A DNA stretch of 64,000 nucleotides, taken from contig CAZIOT010000005.1 of assembly GCA_964540965.1 (NCBI GenBank), positions 62,001-126,000 on the forward strand. Reading direction: 5' to 3'. How positions within the stretch are numbered: position 1 is the first letter of the stretch; each line of letters starts with the position of its first letter. This DNA comes from JADYZU01 sp964540965. GTDB taxonomy: Bacteria > Pseudomonadota > Alphaproteobacteria > Rhodobacterales > Rhodobacteraceae. This document shows, one piece after another, positions 28,233 to 36,919 of this stretch. Made by a program: the position numbers and the translations under genes. A model generated the notes under the pieces. That model was not told the DNA's origin, did not search any database, and was given only the letters and a program-made list of their open reading frames with translations.

Positions 28233-29117
28233 ATGGGCAAGTTCTATGAGGTGACGGTGCGCGGCAAGACCATGCTGTCGCCGGGCATGGTGCGGCTGAC
28301 CTTCGGCGGCGCCGATCTCGAACGTTTCGCCGCCACGGGCAAACCTGACGAATACCTGCGCCTGTTCTTTCCCAACCCCGAGACGGGGCGCCTGCACCTG
28401 CCGGCCATCTCGGACGAGGGGCGCTGGACCTATCCCGACGGCGGGCAGAAGGCGATCCGCTGCTCGACCTATACCGTGCGCGCCCATCGCCGCGACCCGG
28501 CGGAAATCGACATCGACTTTGTCGTCCATGACGGCGGCACCGCCAGCGACTGGGCGCAAAAGGCCGTGCCGGGCGACCGCATCACCATCAACCGGCCGCA
28601 TGGCATCTACGACCCGCCCGCCGATATCGACTGGCAATTGCTGGTCGCCGACGCCACCGGCATTCCCGCCGTGGCGCGGATCCTGGAACAGACCCCGGCC
28701 GGGGTGCAAAGCCGGGTGTTCCTCGAAGTGGCCGAGCCGGGGCACGAACAGGCCTTGCCCGCCCATCCCGCCGCGACCGTGACCTGGCTTGTCGCCGGCA
28801 ACGGCATCGGCCCCAGCCAGCTTGAAGCCATCCTGCGTTCGGTGCCGATGCCGCAGACGCCCGGCTATCTGTGGGTCGCCGGCGAACACAAGGCGGTGCG
28901 CGCCGCGCGCCGGCTGGTGCGGCAAGAGATGAAATGGCCGGCCGAACGCTATGAAATCGTTGCCTACTGGATCCACGAGGGCGAGGCCTGGGACGCGAAA
29001 TGGGACGCGCTTCCCGAGGAAACCCGCGCCCGGATCGAGGCCGCCTGGGACACCGACCGCGACCCGGAAGAGATTCAGGACGAATACGACGCGACGCTCG
29101 AGGAACTTGGTCTCTAG
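28233..29117 (+). CDS. Siderophore-interacting protein (NADPH-dependent ferric-chelate reductase, SIP family)
   Basis: Cytosolic FAD flavoprotein of 294 residues that reduces ferric siderophores to release iron. The N-terminal FAD-binding barrel shows RCSTYTVRAHRRDPAEIDID (the FAD-contacting RxYT motif) followed by VVHDGGTASDWAQKAVPGD and the flavin/pyridine region INRPHGIY; the C-terminal SIP domain has LVADATGIPAVARIL, TVTWLVAGNGIG and LWVAGEHKAVRAARR. The acidic tail with repeated Glu/Asp is longer than usual. It starts 5 bp after the ABC transporter gene, so one transcript is likely. No Fur- or Irr-type operator was recognised. Confidence 0.9.
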   Translation: MGKFYEVTVRGKTMLSPGMVRLTFGGADLERFAATGKPDEYLRLFFPNPETGRLHLPAISDEGRWTYPDGGQKAIRCSTYTVRAHRRDPAEIDIDFVVHDGGTASDWAQKAVPGDRITINRPHGIYDPPADIDWQLLVADATGIPAVARILEQTPAGVQSRVFLEVAEPGHEQALPAHPAATVTWLVAGNGIGPSQLEAILRSVPMPQTPGYLWVAGEHKAVRAARRLVRQEMKWPAERYEIVAYWIHEGEAWDAKWDALPEETRARIEAAWDTDRDPEEIQDEYDATLEELGL

Positions 29118-29149
29118 GCGCGCCCGCCGCGCCTTCTGCCGCCAAAGCC

Positions 29150-29177
29150 TTGATCCGGAGGGGGTGCGCCGTTAAAC
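29150..29177 (+). promoter_or_regulatory. Possible promoter of tRNA-Val
   Basis: TTGATC (29150-29155) and TTAAAC (29172-29177) are separated by 16 bp and end 19 bp before the tRNA. The -10 is a weak match. Confidence 0.4.
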
Positions 29178-29196
29178 CCGGCTCAGCCCGGCGGAC

Positions 29197-29272
29197 GGGC
29201 GGTTAGCTCAGCTGGTAGAGCGTCTCGCTTACACCGAGAATGTCGGGGGTTCGAATCCCTCACCGCCCACCA
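29197..29272 (+). tRNA. tRNA-Val (anticodon UAC)
   Basis: 76 nt with encoded CCA (29270-29272). Acceptor stem GGGCGGT pairs with ACCGCCC; the D arm contains AGCTCAGCTGGTAGAGC; the anticodon stem TCTCG/CGAGA closes the loop CTTACAC with anticodon TAC; the T arm is GGGGGTTCGAATCCCTC. All stems pair. Confidence 0.97.
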
Positions 29273-29370
29273 CCCCGGCAGTGCCTTTGTGCGCAGCCGC
29301 ACCGATCTTGCTCTTTTCGCGGCACGCTCTGCGCCTATGCTTAGGGCATCCCAGGCCAAGGAGAGTCGCG

Positions 29371-30312
29371 ATGAGCTGGAACCCCGCCCTCGACCCCGAA
29401 ATCCCGCTGACCGATGCCGAAATCGACGCGATCGAAACCGTCATCGTGCCGCGCGCCCGCGATCTTGGTGGGTTCGAGGTGCGGCGCGCGCTGCCCTCGG
29501 CCAAGCGGCAGATGGTCGGACCGTTCATCTTCTTCGACCAGATGGGGCCGGCGGAATTCCTGACCGGGCAGGGCATCGACGTGCGGCCGCATCCGCATGT
29601 CGGCCTTGGCACCGTGACCTACCTCATGCGCGGACGGCTGCATCACCGCGATTCGCTCGGCACCGATCAATGGATCGAACCGGGCGCGGTGAACTGGATG
29701 ATGGCCGGCCACGGCATCACCCATTCCGAACGCACCGATGGCGCGGCGCGGGCCGCCCCCCTGTCGATGTTCGGCCTCCAGACCTGGCTTGCCGTGCCGA
29801 AGGACCGCGAGGACGACCCCTCGGCCTTTGTCCATGTCGAAAAGGCGCGGCTGCCCGAACTGGAGGGCGAGGGCAAGAAGGTGCGCATGGTTCTGGGCAA
29901 TGCCTGGGGCGCGCAGGTGCCGCTGGCGATGCCGTCCGAGGTCTTCTATGCCGATGCGGCCCTTGACCCCGGTGCGGCGATCCCCTTGCCCGACGATCAC
30001 GAGGACCGCGGCGCCTATCTGCTCGACGGCTCGGTGACGGTGGCCGGGCAGGAGTTCGAGGCCGGGCGGATGCTGGTGTTCCGCCCCGGCGACCGCATCT
30101 CGCTGCGCGCCGGCGACCGCGGCGCGCGGCTGATGCTGCTGGGCGGCGCGACGATGGACGGGCCGCGCTACATCTGGTGGAACTTCGTCGCCTCCTCGCA
30201 GGACCGCATCGCCGCCGCGCGCGAGGCCTGGCGGGCCGGCGACTGGCGCCATGGCCGTTTCAGCCTGCCGCCGGGCGATGACCGCGAATGGATTCTGGCG
30301 CCCGAGAAGTAG
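29371..30312 (+). CDS. Pirin-family protein
   Basis: 313-residue bicupin of the pirin (YhhW-like) family. The N-terminal cupin carries the metal-binding set: PHPHVGLGTVTYL (two His), then GHGITHSE (His and Glu). This is a probable metal-dependent dioxygenase (quercetinase-like) or redox-sensing protein; the substrate is unknown. ATG 29371 was chosen because AAGGAGA precedes it; an opening at 29281 lies next to the tRNA and has no ribosome-binding site. It stands alone between tRNA genes. Confidence 0.9.
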   Translation: MSWNPALDPEIPLTDAEIDAIETVIVPRARDLGGFEVRRALPSAKRQMVGPFIFFDQMGPAEFLTGQGIDVRPHPHVGLGTVTYLMRGRLHHRDSLGTDQWIEPGAVNWMMAGHGITHSERTDGAARAAPLSMFGLQTWLAVPKDREDDPSAFVHVEKARLPELEGEGKKVRMVLGNAWGAQVPLAMPSEVFYADAALDPGAAIPLPDDHEDRGAYLLDGSVTVAGQEFEAGRMLVFRPGDRISLRAGDRGARLMLLGGATMDGPRYIWWNFVASSQDRIAAAREAWRAGDWRHGRFSLPPGDDREWILAPEK

Positions 30313-30348
30313 GGTGTTCGCAGGCGGGGCAAATCCGGTCCCGGCCCC

Positions 30349-30377
30349 TTGACGCCGCCCGCCGCTGCCCGTATCAG
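30349..30377 (+). promoter_or_regulatory. Promoter of the tRNA-Asp pair
   Basis: TTGACG (30349-30354) and TATCAG (30372-30377) are 17 bp apart and lie 33 bp upstream of the first tRNA-Asp, in the position expected of a sigma-70 type promoter. Confidence 0.65.
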
Positions 30378-30410
30378 CCCCCCACGTCCGGTCGAGACCG
30401 GAACAGATGC

Positions 30411-30487
30411 GCGGTTGTAGCTCAGTCGGTTAGAGTACCGGCCTGTCACGCCGGGGGTCGCGGGTTCGAGCCCCGTCAACCGCGCCA
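30411..30487 (+). tRNA. tRNA-Asp (anticodon GUC), copy 1
   Basis: 77 nt with encoded CCA (30485-30487). Acceptor GCGGTTG pairs with CAACCGC; anticodon stem CCGGC/GCCGG closes the loop CTGTCAC with anticodon GTC; discriminator G at 30484, as expected for tRNA-Asp. Confidence 0.97.
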
Positions 30488-30514
30488 CTGTTCCGTCCCG
30501 GCTGAAAGACCAGC

Positions 30515-30591
30515 GCGGTTGTAGCTCAGTCGGTTAGAGTACCGGCCTGTCACGCCGGGGGTCGCGGGTTCGAGCCCCGTCAACCGCGCCA
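30515..30591 (+). tRNA. tRNA-Asp (anticodon GUC), copy 2
   Basis: Identical in sequence to copy 1, 27 bp further on in the same direction; presumably processed from the same transcript. Confidence 0.97.
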
Positions 30592-30688
30592 CTTTCCCCA
30601 TCCTTTCCAGGCGGAATGCGCTTTCGCGCATGAGTCCTGGCCTCGTCGTCGCCTTGCGGCTCCTCCTCAGGTTTGCCTCCGGCGGGGT

Positions 30689-30729
30689 GTGTTGCCGTGC
30701 TCGCCATCGGTCCGAGAGCGCGGCAACAC
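30689..30729. repeat. Hairpin with 14-bp arms, one mismatch
   Basis: Arms 30689-30702 (GTGTTGCCGTGCTC) and 30716-30729 (GAGCGCGGCAACAC) pair at 13 of 14 positions around a 13-nt loop. It lies in the 283-bp gene-free stretch after the tRNA-Asp pair and is followed by further hairpins. No gene was seen in 30592-30874. Confidence 0.75.
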
Positions 30730-30734
30730 GTTAT

Positions 30735-30838
30735 GGACGAAGAATGAATGTGAGCTTCTGTTCCTCATTCTTCGTCCGGAAATATCCTCGGGGGGTGAAT
30801 TGGCCGAAGGCCAAGAGGGGGGCGGAAGGCCCCCCTTT
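30735..30838 (-). repeat. Modular 3'-end element, copy A
   Basis: Read from the end of the M20 gene (minus strand), the order is: G-run hairpin (30817-30835, GGGGGGC with GCCCCCC), second hairpin (30800-30814, TTGGCC GAA GGCCAA), then the conserved box around 30766-30796 (on the plus strand TTCGTCCGGAAATATCCTCG then six G). The distal part of the box also forms a perfect 13-bp inverted repeat with 30735-30747 (GGACGAAGAATGA). A further GNRA-capped hairpin (CCGGTCC GCAA GGACCGG) is at 30848-30865. Copies B (43298) and C (60505) share the order. Confidence 0.75.
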
Positions 30839-30874
30839 CTTCCTTCTCCGGTCCGCAAGGACCGGCCCCCCCCC

Positions 30875-32263
30875 TTACGCCAGCGCCGCCAGGATCCGCG
30901 CCCAGCTGCGCATGCCCTTGTGGAACGAGCGCAGGTCGTATTTCTCGTTCGGGGAATGGATCAGGTCGTCGTCGTTGCCGAAACCGATCAGCATCGAATC
31001 CATGCCCAGCACCGATTTGAAATAGCCGGCGATCGGGATCGAGCCGCCCGAGCCGATGAAGGCGGCCGGCCGTGGCCATTCGTCCGACAGCGCCGCCCGC
31101 GCCAGTGCGAAGGCCGGGTTGTCGATCGGCATGACCGAGGCCGGCGCGCCGCCATGCGGGCCGAAGCTCACGCTGCAATCGGCCGGCACCATCGACCGCA
31201 CCATGGCGCGGAACGACTCGCGGATCGCCTCGGGATCCTGCCGCCCGACCAGCCGGAAGCTGATCTTGGCCGTCGCTTTGGACGGCAGCACGGTCTTGAA
31301 CCCGTCGCCGGCATAGCCGCCGGCGATGCCGTTGACCTCGCAGGTCGGGCGCGACCAGATCATTTCCAGCACCGACCGCCCGGCCTCGCCAGCCGGCACC
31401 GACAGGCCGGCTTCGGCGAGGAAGGCCGCGCCGTCAAAGCCGAGATCGGCCCATTGTGCCTTCTGTGCGTTCGACAGCTCGTCCACCCCGTCGTAGAATC
31501 CGGGCACCGTGATCCGCCCCGTCTCGTCATGCAGCGCGGCGATGATCCGTGCCAGCACCCGGATCGGGTTGATCGCGGCGCCGCCATACATGCCGGAATG
31601 CAGGTCCATCCGCGGGCCGGTGATCGTCACCTCCTCGCCCACCAGGCCGCGCAGCATCGTGGTGATCGCCGGGGTGTCGCGGTCGAACAGGCCGGTGTCG
31701 CAGATCAGCGCGATGTCCGAGGTCAGTTCCGCGGCATTGTCGCGCATGAACGGCACCAGCGAGGGCGAGCCGGATTCCTCCTCGCCCTCGAGAAAGACGG
31801 TGATCCGCGCCGGCAGGCAGCCATGCACCGCCTTCCATGCCCGGCAGGCCTCGATGAAGGTCATGAGCTGGCCCTTGTCGTCGGCGCTGCCGCGGCCGCG
31901 GATCACGCGGCCCTCGGCGGTGTCCTGCACCTCGGGGTCGAACGGGTCGCGGTGCCAGAGCGGCAGCGGATCGACGGGCTGCACATCGTAATGGCCGTAA
32001 AACAGCAGGTGCCGGTCGCCCGCGCCGCCGTGGCCCACCACCATCGGATGCCCCGGCGTCGGTCGCGACGCGGCCTCGAATCCCAGGCCGCGCAGATCGT
32101 CCGCCAGCCAGTCGGCGGCGCGCGCGCAATCGGCGGCATAGGCCGGATCGGTCGAGATCGAGGGGATGCGCAGCAGGTCGAACAGGCGCCGGGTCGCGGC
32201 GTCGAGATCGGCGTCGATACGGTCGAGAACCGGCTGGAGGCCGGCGGCGGGCAGGGCGGACAT
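30875..32263 (-). CDS. M20-family metallopeptidase (dipeptidase/ArgE-DapE-like)
   Basis: 462-residue di-zinc peptidase of the M20 family (PepV/CNDP-like dipeptidase branch). Metal-site motifs are in order: LLFYGHYDVQP (first His), GRGSADDKG (bridging Asp), FLEGEEESGSP (Glu base and ligand), ALICDTG (Asp) and the final His in LIHSPNEKYD. The dimerisation (lid) domain begins near GPRMDLHSGMYGG. ATG 32263 is used because AAGGAA lies upstream; an opening to 32374 adds an unlikely Arg-rich leader. No signal peptide, so cytosolic. Transcribed away from hemA. Confidence 0.93.
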   Translation of the reverse strand: MSALPAAGLQPVLDRIDADLDAATRRLFDLLRIPSISTDPAYAADCARAADWLADDLRGLGFEAASRPTPGHPMVVGHGGAGDRHLLFYGHYDVQPVDPLPLWHRDPFDPEVQDTAEGRVIRGRGSADDKGQLMTFIEACRAWKAVHGCLPARITVFLEGEEESGSPSLVPFMRDNAAELTSDIALICDTGLFDRDTPAITTMLRGLVGEEVTITGPRMDLHSGMYGGAAINPIRVLARIIAALHDETGRITVPGFYDGVDELSNAQKAQWADLGFDGAAFLAEAGLSVPAGEAGRSVLEMIWSRPTCEVNGIAGGYAGDGFKTVLPSKATAKISFRLVGRQDPEAIRESFRAMVRSMVPADCSVSFGPHGGAPASVMPIDNPAFALARAALSDEWPRPAAFIGSGGSIPIAGYFKSVLGMDSMLIGFGNDDDLIHSPNEKYDLRSFHKGMRSWARILAALA

Positions 32264-32436
32264 GGGTGGTTCCTTCGGATTTCCGATATGAAACCGAGGG
32301 TCGCCAATGCGCGCGCGGAAGTCCAGATGTGCAGAATTGCCGCGGTGCCGGACGGGAATGACGGCTTGTCCCATCGCGTCGACGGCGTTATCTGCAACGG
32401 GACCGGCGCTTTTCCGGCCCAGCCAGGACGACAGAA

Positions 32437-33660
32437 TTGGACTATGACGCCCAGCTAGACGCCGCCATCGCCCGCCTGCACGACGAAGGCCGCTATCGCA
32501 CCTTTATCGACATTGCGCGCAGCAATGGCCAGTTCCCGCATGCCACCTGGTATCGCCCCGACGGGGTTGAGCAGCCGGTAACCGTCTGGTGCGGGAACGA
32601 TTATCTGGGCATGGGCCAGCATCCGGTGGTGCTTGCCGCCATGCACGAGGCGGTGGATGCCGTCGGCGCCGGCTCGGGCGGGACCCGCAACATCTCGGGC
32701 ACCACGGTCTATCACAAGCGGCTGGAATCCGAACTGGCCGACCTGCATGGCAAGGATGCGGCGCTGTTGTTCTCGAGCGCCTATATCGCCAATGACGCGA
32801 CGCTTTCGACCTTGCGCACGCTGTTTCCCGGCCTGATCATCTATTCCGACCAGCTCAACCATGCCTCGATGATCGAAGGCGTGCGTCGCGGTGGCGGGGA
32901 AAAGCGGATATTCCGCCACAACGACCTGGCCCATCTGCGCGCCCTGCTGGCCGCCGACGACCCCGGGGCGCCTAAGCTCATCGCCTTCGAATCGATCTAT
33001 TCGATGGACGGCGATTTCGGCCCCATCGCCGAGATCGCCGATCTTGCCGCCGAATTCGGCGCGCTGACCTATCTCGACGAAGTCCACGCCGTGGGCATGT
33101 ATGGCGCCCGCGGCGCCGGCGTGGCCGAGCGTGACGGCGTGATGGGCCGCGTCGACATCATCAACGGCACGCTGGGCAAGGCGTTCGGCGTGTTCGGCGG
33201 CTATATCGCTGCTTCGGCGCGGATGGTGGACGCGATCCGCTCCTATGCGCCGGGTTTCATCTTCACCACCTCGTTGCCGCCGGCCATCGCCGCCGGTGCC
33301 GCCGCAAGCGTCGCGCATCTGAAAACCGATGCCGCCCTGCGCGAACGGCACCAGACCCAGGCCAGGATCCTCAAGCTGCGGCTCAAGGGGCTGGGCCTGC
33401 CGATCATCGACCACGGCAGCCATATCGTGCCGCTGATCGTCGGCGACCCCAAGCATACCAAGATGATGTCGGACATGCTTTTGTCGCAGTTCGGCATCTA
33501 TGTGCAGCCGATCAACTATCCGACAGTGCCGCGCGGCACCGAACGGCTGCGCTTCACGCCCTCGCCGGTGCATGGTCCGCGTGAAATCGAAGCACTTGTG
33601 CGGGCGCTGGACGCGCTGTGGTCGCATTGTGCGCTGAATCGCGCCGAACTGGCCGGTTAG
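32437..33660 (+). CDS. hemA: 5-aminolevulinate synthase
   Basis: PLP enzyme that condenses glycine with succinyl-CoA to 5-aminolevulinate (Shemin pathway), the first step of haem, bacteriochlorophyll and B12 synthesis in alphaproteobacteria. The 407 residues align almost end to end with Rhodobacter HemA. The PLP lysine is Lys248 in GTLGKAFGVFGGY; glycine-loop and CoA-contact regions VWCGNDYLGMGQHP, GSGGTRNISGTT and LDEVHAVGMYG are intact. The start is TTG 32437, giving MDYD..., the same N-terminus as Rhodobacter enzymes; AGGACGACAG precedes it. A rare start codon may limit expression. Followed by the rodZ-like gene and ispG. Confidence 0.97.
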   Translation: MDYDAQLDAAIARLHDEGRYRTFIDIARSNGQFPHATWYRPDGVEQPVTVWCGNDYLGMGQHPVVLAAMHEAVDAVGAGSGGTRNISGTTVYHKRLESELADLHGKDAALLFSSAYIANDATLSTLRTLFPGLIIYSDQLNHASMIEGVRRGGGEKRIFRHNDLAHLRALLAADDPGAPKLIAFESIYSMDGDFGPIAEIADLAAEFGALTYLDEVHAVGMYGARGAGVAERDGVMGRVDIINGTLGKAFGVFGGYIAASARMVDAIRSYAPGFIFTTSLPPAIAAGAAASVAHLKTDAALRERHQTQARILKLRLKGLGLPIIDHGSHIVPLIVGDPKHTKMMSDMLLSQFGIYVQPINYPTVPRGTERLRFTPSPVHGPREIEALVRALDALWSHCALNRAELAG

Positions 33661-33771
33661 GCACATTTCTGCGAGTGCGACCGGAAGGCGGGTGTGTTAA
33701 TCCGCAGGTAAGAGGCCGGGCGATTGCCGAATCGACATCCGGCTTGGGGACGAGCGGTAGCGGGACAGCTC

Positions 33772-35010
33772 ATGATCGGGCGCGGGTTCTGGCGCGGCAA
33801 GGACGCCGCCGGAGAAGGTGAACCCAACAAGGGTTTCGACGCATTCGAACTGCGTCTGGGTGATCTCATGCGCGGCGAACGGGCCACGCTGGGCAAAAGC
33901 CTGCTCGACGTGCAGCGCGAGCTCAAGATCAAGGCCGCCTATATCGCCGCGATCGAGAACGCCGATCCCTCGGCCTTCGATACGCCCGGATTCATCGCGG
34001 GTTATGTGCGGTCCTACGCGCGTTACCTGAACATGGATCCCGACTGGGCTTTTGAACGCTTTTGCGGCGAAAGCGGCTTTCAGACCGCGCATGGCATGTC
34101 CGCCGCGGCCTCTTCGATCAAGCCGCAACAGGACCGGCCGGGTTCGAACGGCCTTGGCAAGGATATCTTCGCCGATTCCGTCACCCCCTTCATTCCGGCG
34201 CATGACGGTTTCCTGTCGCGGGTCGAGCCGCGGGCCATCGGTTCGGTCCTTGTGCTGGTCGCACTGATCGGCGGCCTTGGCTATGGCGCGGTTTCGGTGC
34301 TGCGCGAGGTGCAGAAGGTCGAATTCGCCCCCATCGACCAGGCGCCGACGGTGATTGCCGATGTCGATCCGCTGGCCGGCGCCACCCGCGACGCGGTGGA
34401 CGAGGATGTGGCGCTGGTCGCGCCGTCGGCCGATTCGCTGGAGCGGCTGTATGAACGGCAGGCGCTGGACGTGCCGGTGCTGGTGCCGCGCGATGGCCCC
34501 ATTGCCGCGCTGACCCCGGCCCCCATGGCCCCGGTCGACACCGCGGCCGCGCCGGTGGCCGTCGCCTCGACCAGCGGCATCGAGGTTGGCGATGGCCTTG
34601 CCGTCGCGGTGGCCGCCGCGGTGGCTGCCGAACCCGGCGTGCCGATGGTGCAGGTCCGCGAGGGGCCGGTGCCCGAATTGCAGCTTGTCGCCGCGCGCCC
34701 CGCCTGGGTGCGGGTCAGGGCCGCCGACGGCAGCACCCTGTTCGAAGGCATCCTGAACCCCGGCGACACGTTCGACGTGCCGGCAACGGCCGAACCGGCG
34801 ACACTGCGGGTCGGCGAATCCGGCGCGCTTTATTTCGCGGTCAACGGCGTGGCGCATGGTCCGGTCGGGCCGGCGGGCACCGTGACCTCGAATGTCGCCC
34901 TTGATGCCGCGGCCATCGCCGCCGGCTATCAGGTGGCGGATCTGACGCAGGATGCCGACCTGGCCAACATCGTCCACGTCGCCCAGGCCGCGTCGGCCGT
35001 CGCCGACTGA
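33772..35010 (+). CDS. RodZ-like membrane-anchored helix-turn-helix protein
   Basis: 412 residues. The N-terminal cytoplasmic HTH (RodZ/HTH_25 type; GDLMRGERATLGKSLLDVQRELKIKAAYIAAIEN) lies at about residues 25-90, one transmembrane helix (AIGSVLVLVALIGGLGYGAV) at about 155-178, then a Pro/Ala-rich periplasmic linker and a C-terminal DUF4115 beta domain (PAWVRVRAADGSTLFEGILNPGDTF). In rod-shaped bacteria RodZ links MreB to the cell wall machinery. ATG 33772 is used; a TTG at 33724 is possible. The hemA - HTH - ispG order is conserved in Rhodobacteraceae. Confidence 0.87.
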   Translation: MIGRGFWRGKDAAGEGEPNKGFDAFELRLGDLMRGERATLGKSLLDVQRELKIKAAYIAAIENADPSAFDTPGFIAGYVRSYARYLNMDPDWAFERFCGESGFQTAHGMSAAASSIKPQQDRPGSNGLGKDIFADSVTPFIPAHDGFLSRVEPRAIGSVLVLVALIGGLGYGAVSVLREVQKVEFAPIDQAPTVIADVDPLAGATRDAVDEDVALVAPSADSLERLYERQALDVPVLVPRDGPIAALTPAPMAPVDTAAAPVAVASTSGIEVGDGLAVAVAAAVAAEPGVPMVQVREGPVPELQLVAARPAWVRVRAADGSTLFEGILNPGDTFDVPATAEPATLRVGESGALYFAVNGVAHGPVGPAGTVTSNVALDAAAIAAGYQVADLTQDADLANIVHVAQAASAVAD

Positions 35011-35079
35011 CCAAGGCCCGCCTTGCCGTTCAGCACCGCATCCCCTAGGTGAGGGGGGCAGCAGCAGCGGGCCGCTTTC

Positions 35080-36213
35080 ATGTCGCACAATCCCGTCCGT
35101 CCCTGGCGCAACATCGACCGCCGCATGTCGCGGCGGATCATGGTGGGCAATGTCCCGGTCGGCGGCGGGGCGCCGATCTCGGTCCAGACCATGACCAACA
35201 CGCCGACGACCGATGTTGCGGCGACGCTGGACCAGATCATCCGCTCGGCCAATGTCGGGGCCGATATCGTCCGCGTCTCGACCCCGGACGAGGAGTCGAC
35301 GCGCGCCCTGCGCGAGATCTGCCGCGAAAGCCCGGTGCCGATCGTCGCCGACATCCATTTCCACTATCGCCGCGCCATCGAGGCGGCCGAGTCCGGTGCC
35401 GCCTGCCTGCGCATCAACCCCGGCAATATCGGCGATGCGAAACGCGTGGCCGAGGTGGTGAAGGCGGCCCGCGACCACGGCTGTTCGATCCGCATCGGCG
35501 TCAATGCCGGATCGCTGGAACGGCACCTGCTGGAAAAATACGGCGAACCCTGTCCCGATGCGATGGTGGAATCCGGCCTCGACCACATCAAGCTGTTGCA
35601 GGACAACGATTTCCACGAATTCAAGATCTCCTGCAAGGCGTCGGACGTGTTCATGGCCGCCGCCGCCTATCAGATGCTGGCCGAGGCGACCGACGCCCCG
35701 ATCCATCTGGGCATCACCGAGGCCGGCGGCCTCATGTCGGGCACGGTGAAATCCGCCATCGGCATGGGCAGCCTTCTGTGGGCGGGCATCGGCGACACTT
35801 TGCGGGTGTCGCTGTCGGCCGATCCGGTGGAAGAGGTCAAGGTCGGCTTCGAAATCCTCAAGGGGCTGGGCCTGCGCCACCGCGGCGTCAACATCATCTC
35901 GTGCCCGTCCTGCGCGCGGCAGGGATTTGACGTGATCAAGACCGTGGAAGTGCTTGAAAAGCGGCTGGAACATATCAAGACGCCGATGAGCCTGTCGATC
36001 ATCGGCTGCGTGGTCAACGGCCCCGGCGAGGCGCTGATGACCGATGTGGGCTTTACCGGCGGCGGCGCCGGGGCCGGCATGGTCTATCTGGCCGGCCGCC
36101 AAAGCCACAAGATGACCAATGAACAGATGGTCGACCATATCGTCGAACAGGTCGAGAAGAAGGCCGAGGAAATCGAAACCGCCCGCGCAGCCGAGGCGCA
36201 GGCGGCGGAATAG
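35080..36213 (+). CDS. ispG: 4-hydroxy-3-methylbut-2-en-1-yl diphosphate synthase (GcpE)
   Basis: 4Fe-4S enzyme that converts methylerythritol cyclodiphosphate to HMBPP in the MEP isoprenoid pathway. 377 residues: TIM barrel followed by the C-terminal FeS domain, with cluster ligands Cys275 and Cys278 (ISCPSCARQ), Cys310 (IIGCVVNGPGE) and Glu317. The sequence ends in a Glu/Ala-rich tail. The reading frame starts 69 bp after the rodZ-like gene. Confidence 0.97.
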   Translation: MSHNPVRPWRNIDRRMSRRIMVGNVPVGGGAPISVQTMTNTPTTDVAATLDQIIRSANVGADIVRVSTPDEESTRALREICRESPVPIVADIHFHYRRAIEAAESGAACLRINPGNIGDAKRVAEVVKAARDHGCSIRIGVNAGSLERHLLEKYGEPCPDAMVESGLDHIKLLQDNDFHEFKISCKASDVFMAAAAYQMLAEATDAPIHLGITEAGGLMSGTVKSAIGMGSLLWAGIGDTLRVSLSADPVEEVKVGFEILKGLGLRHRGVNIISCPSCARQGFDVIKTVEVLEKRLEHIKTPMSLSIIGCVVNGPGEALMTDVGFTGGGAGAGMVYLAGRQSHKMTNEQMVDHIVEQVEKKAEEIETARAAEAQAAE

Positions 36214-36238
36214 GGCACGGGAAGGGCTGGTGACGTCG

Positions 36239-36919
36239 ATGAATTTCCTTCGTCAGCACTGGTATGACATTGGCCCGGTCCTGGGACTTGCCGCGCTGGT
36301 CTGGGCCGTGGTGGGGCAGGTTCAGGGGCTGCAGCTGATCCTGCTGCTCAACCTTGTCGTCCTGTTCCTGCACCAGTTCGAGGAATATCATTGGCCCGGC
36401 GGATTTCCGTGGATCTTCAACGAAGTGGTCAACCCGCGCGGCGGCCCGTCTGACCGCCATGTGCTGAACCGCAACAACGTGGCCTTCATCAACATCACCG
36501 GGTGGCTGTTCTACCTTGTGCCGGTTCTGTTGCCGGGGGTGATCTGGCTTGGCATCGGCCAGGTGCTGTTCGGCATGGTCGGGCAGGTGATCTTTCACGG
36601 CATCGTCGCCAACCGGAAACTGAAGAGCTGGTATAATCCCGGCCTTGCCGCCGTCTTTCTGGGCCATGTGCCGCTGGGAATCTGGTATCTGGTCGCGGCG
36701 GCGGGGCAGGGCGCGATCCGCTGGAGCGACTGGCTGTTCGGCCTTTCCTATCTGGCCGGATTCGCCGGGATCGTCATGCAGGTGATCGGCTTTCGCCTGC
36801 TGGCCGACCCGGCGTCACCGCATCCGTTCAGCGCCGAGGAGATGGCGCGATTCGATCGGGACAACAGATTGCGCCGTCTTGGCATCGCTCCGCGGGCCCC
36901 GACCGAAAACGGAGAGTGA
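36239..36919 (+). CDS. HXXEE-domain membrane protein
   Basis: 226 residues, about five or six predicted transmembrane helices. The family signature is in LFLHQFEEYHWPGGFP (His-Gln-Phe-Glu-Glu) and further His residues occur in the membrane (IFHGIVANRKLKSWYNPG, LGHVPLG). Function of the family is unknown; the conserved His/Glu set suggests metal binding. ATG 36239 is preceded by GAAGGG; a GTG at 36230 would add three residues. It starts 25 bp after ispG and probably shares its transcript. Confidence 0.82.
   Translation: MNFLRQHWYDIGPVLGLAALVWAVVGQVQGLQLILLLNLVVLFLHQFEEYHWPGGFPWIFNEVVNPRGGPSDRHVLNRNNVAFINITGWLFYLVPVLLPGVIWLGIGQVLFGMVGQVIFHGIVANRKLKSWYNPGLAAVFLGHVPLGIWYLVAAAGQGAIRWSDWLFGLSYLAGFAGIVMQVIGFRLLADPASPHPFSAEEMARFDRDNRLRRLGIAPRAPTENGE

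Noticed and set aside
30866..30874. Run of nine C before the M20 stop codon, and a run of ten C near 36967
   Set aside because: Could be phase-variable tracts, but both are outside coding starts and there is no sign of a switching gene.
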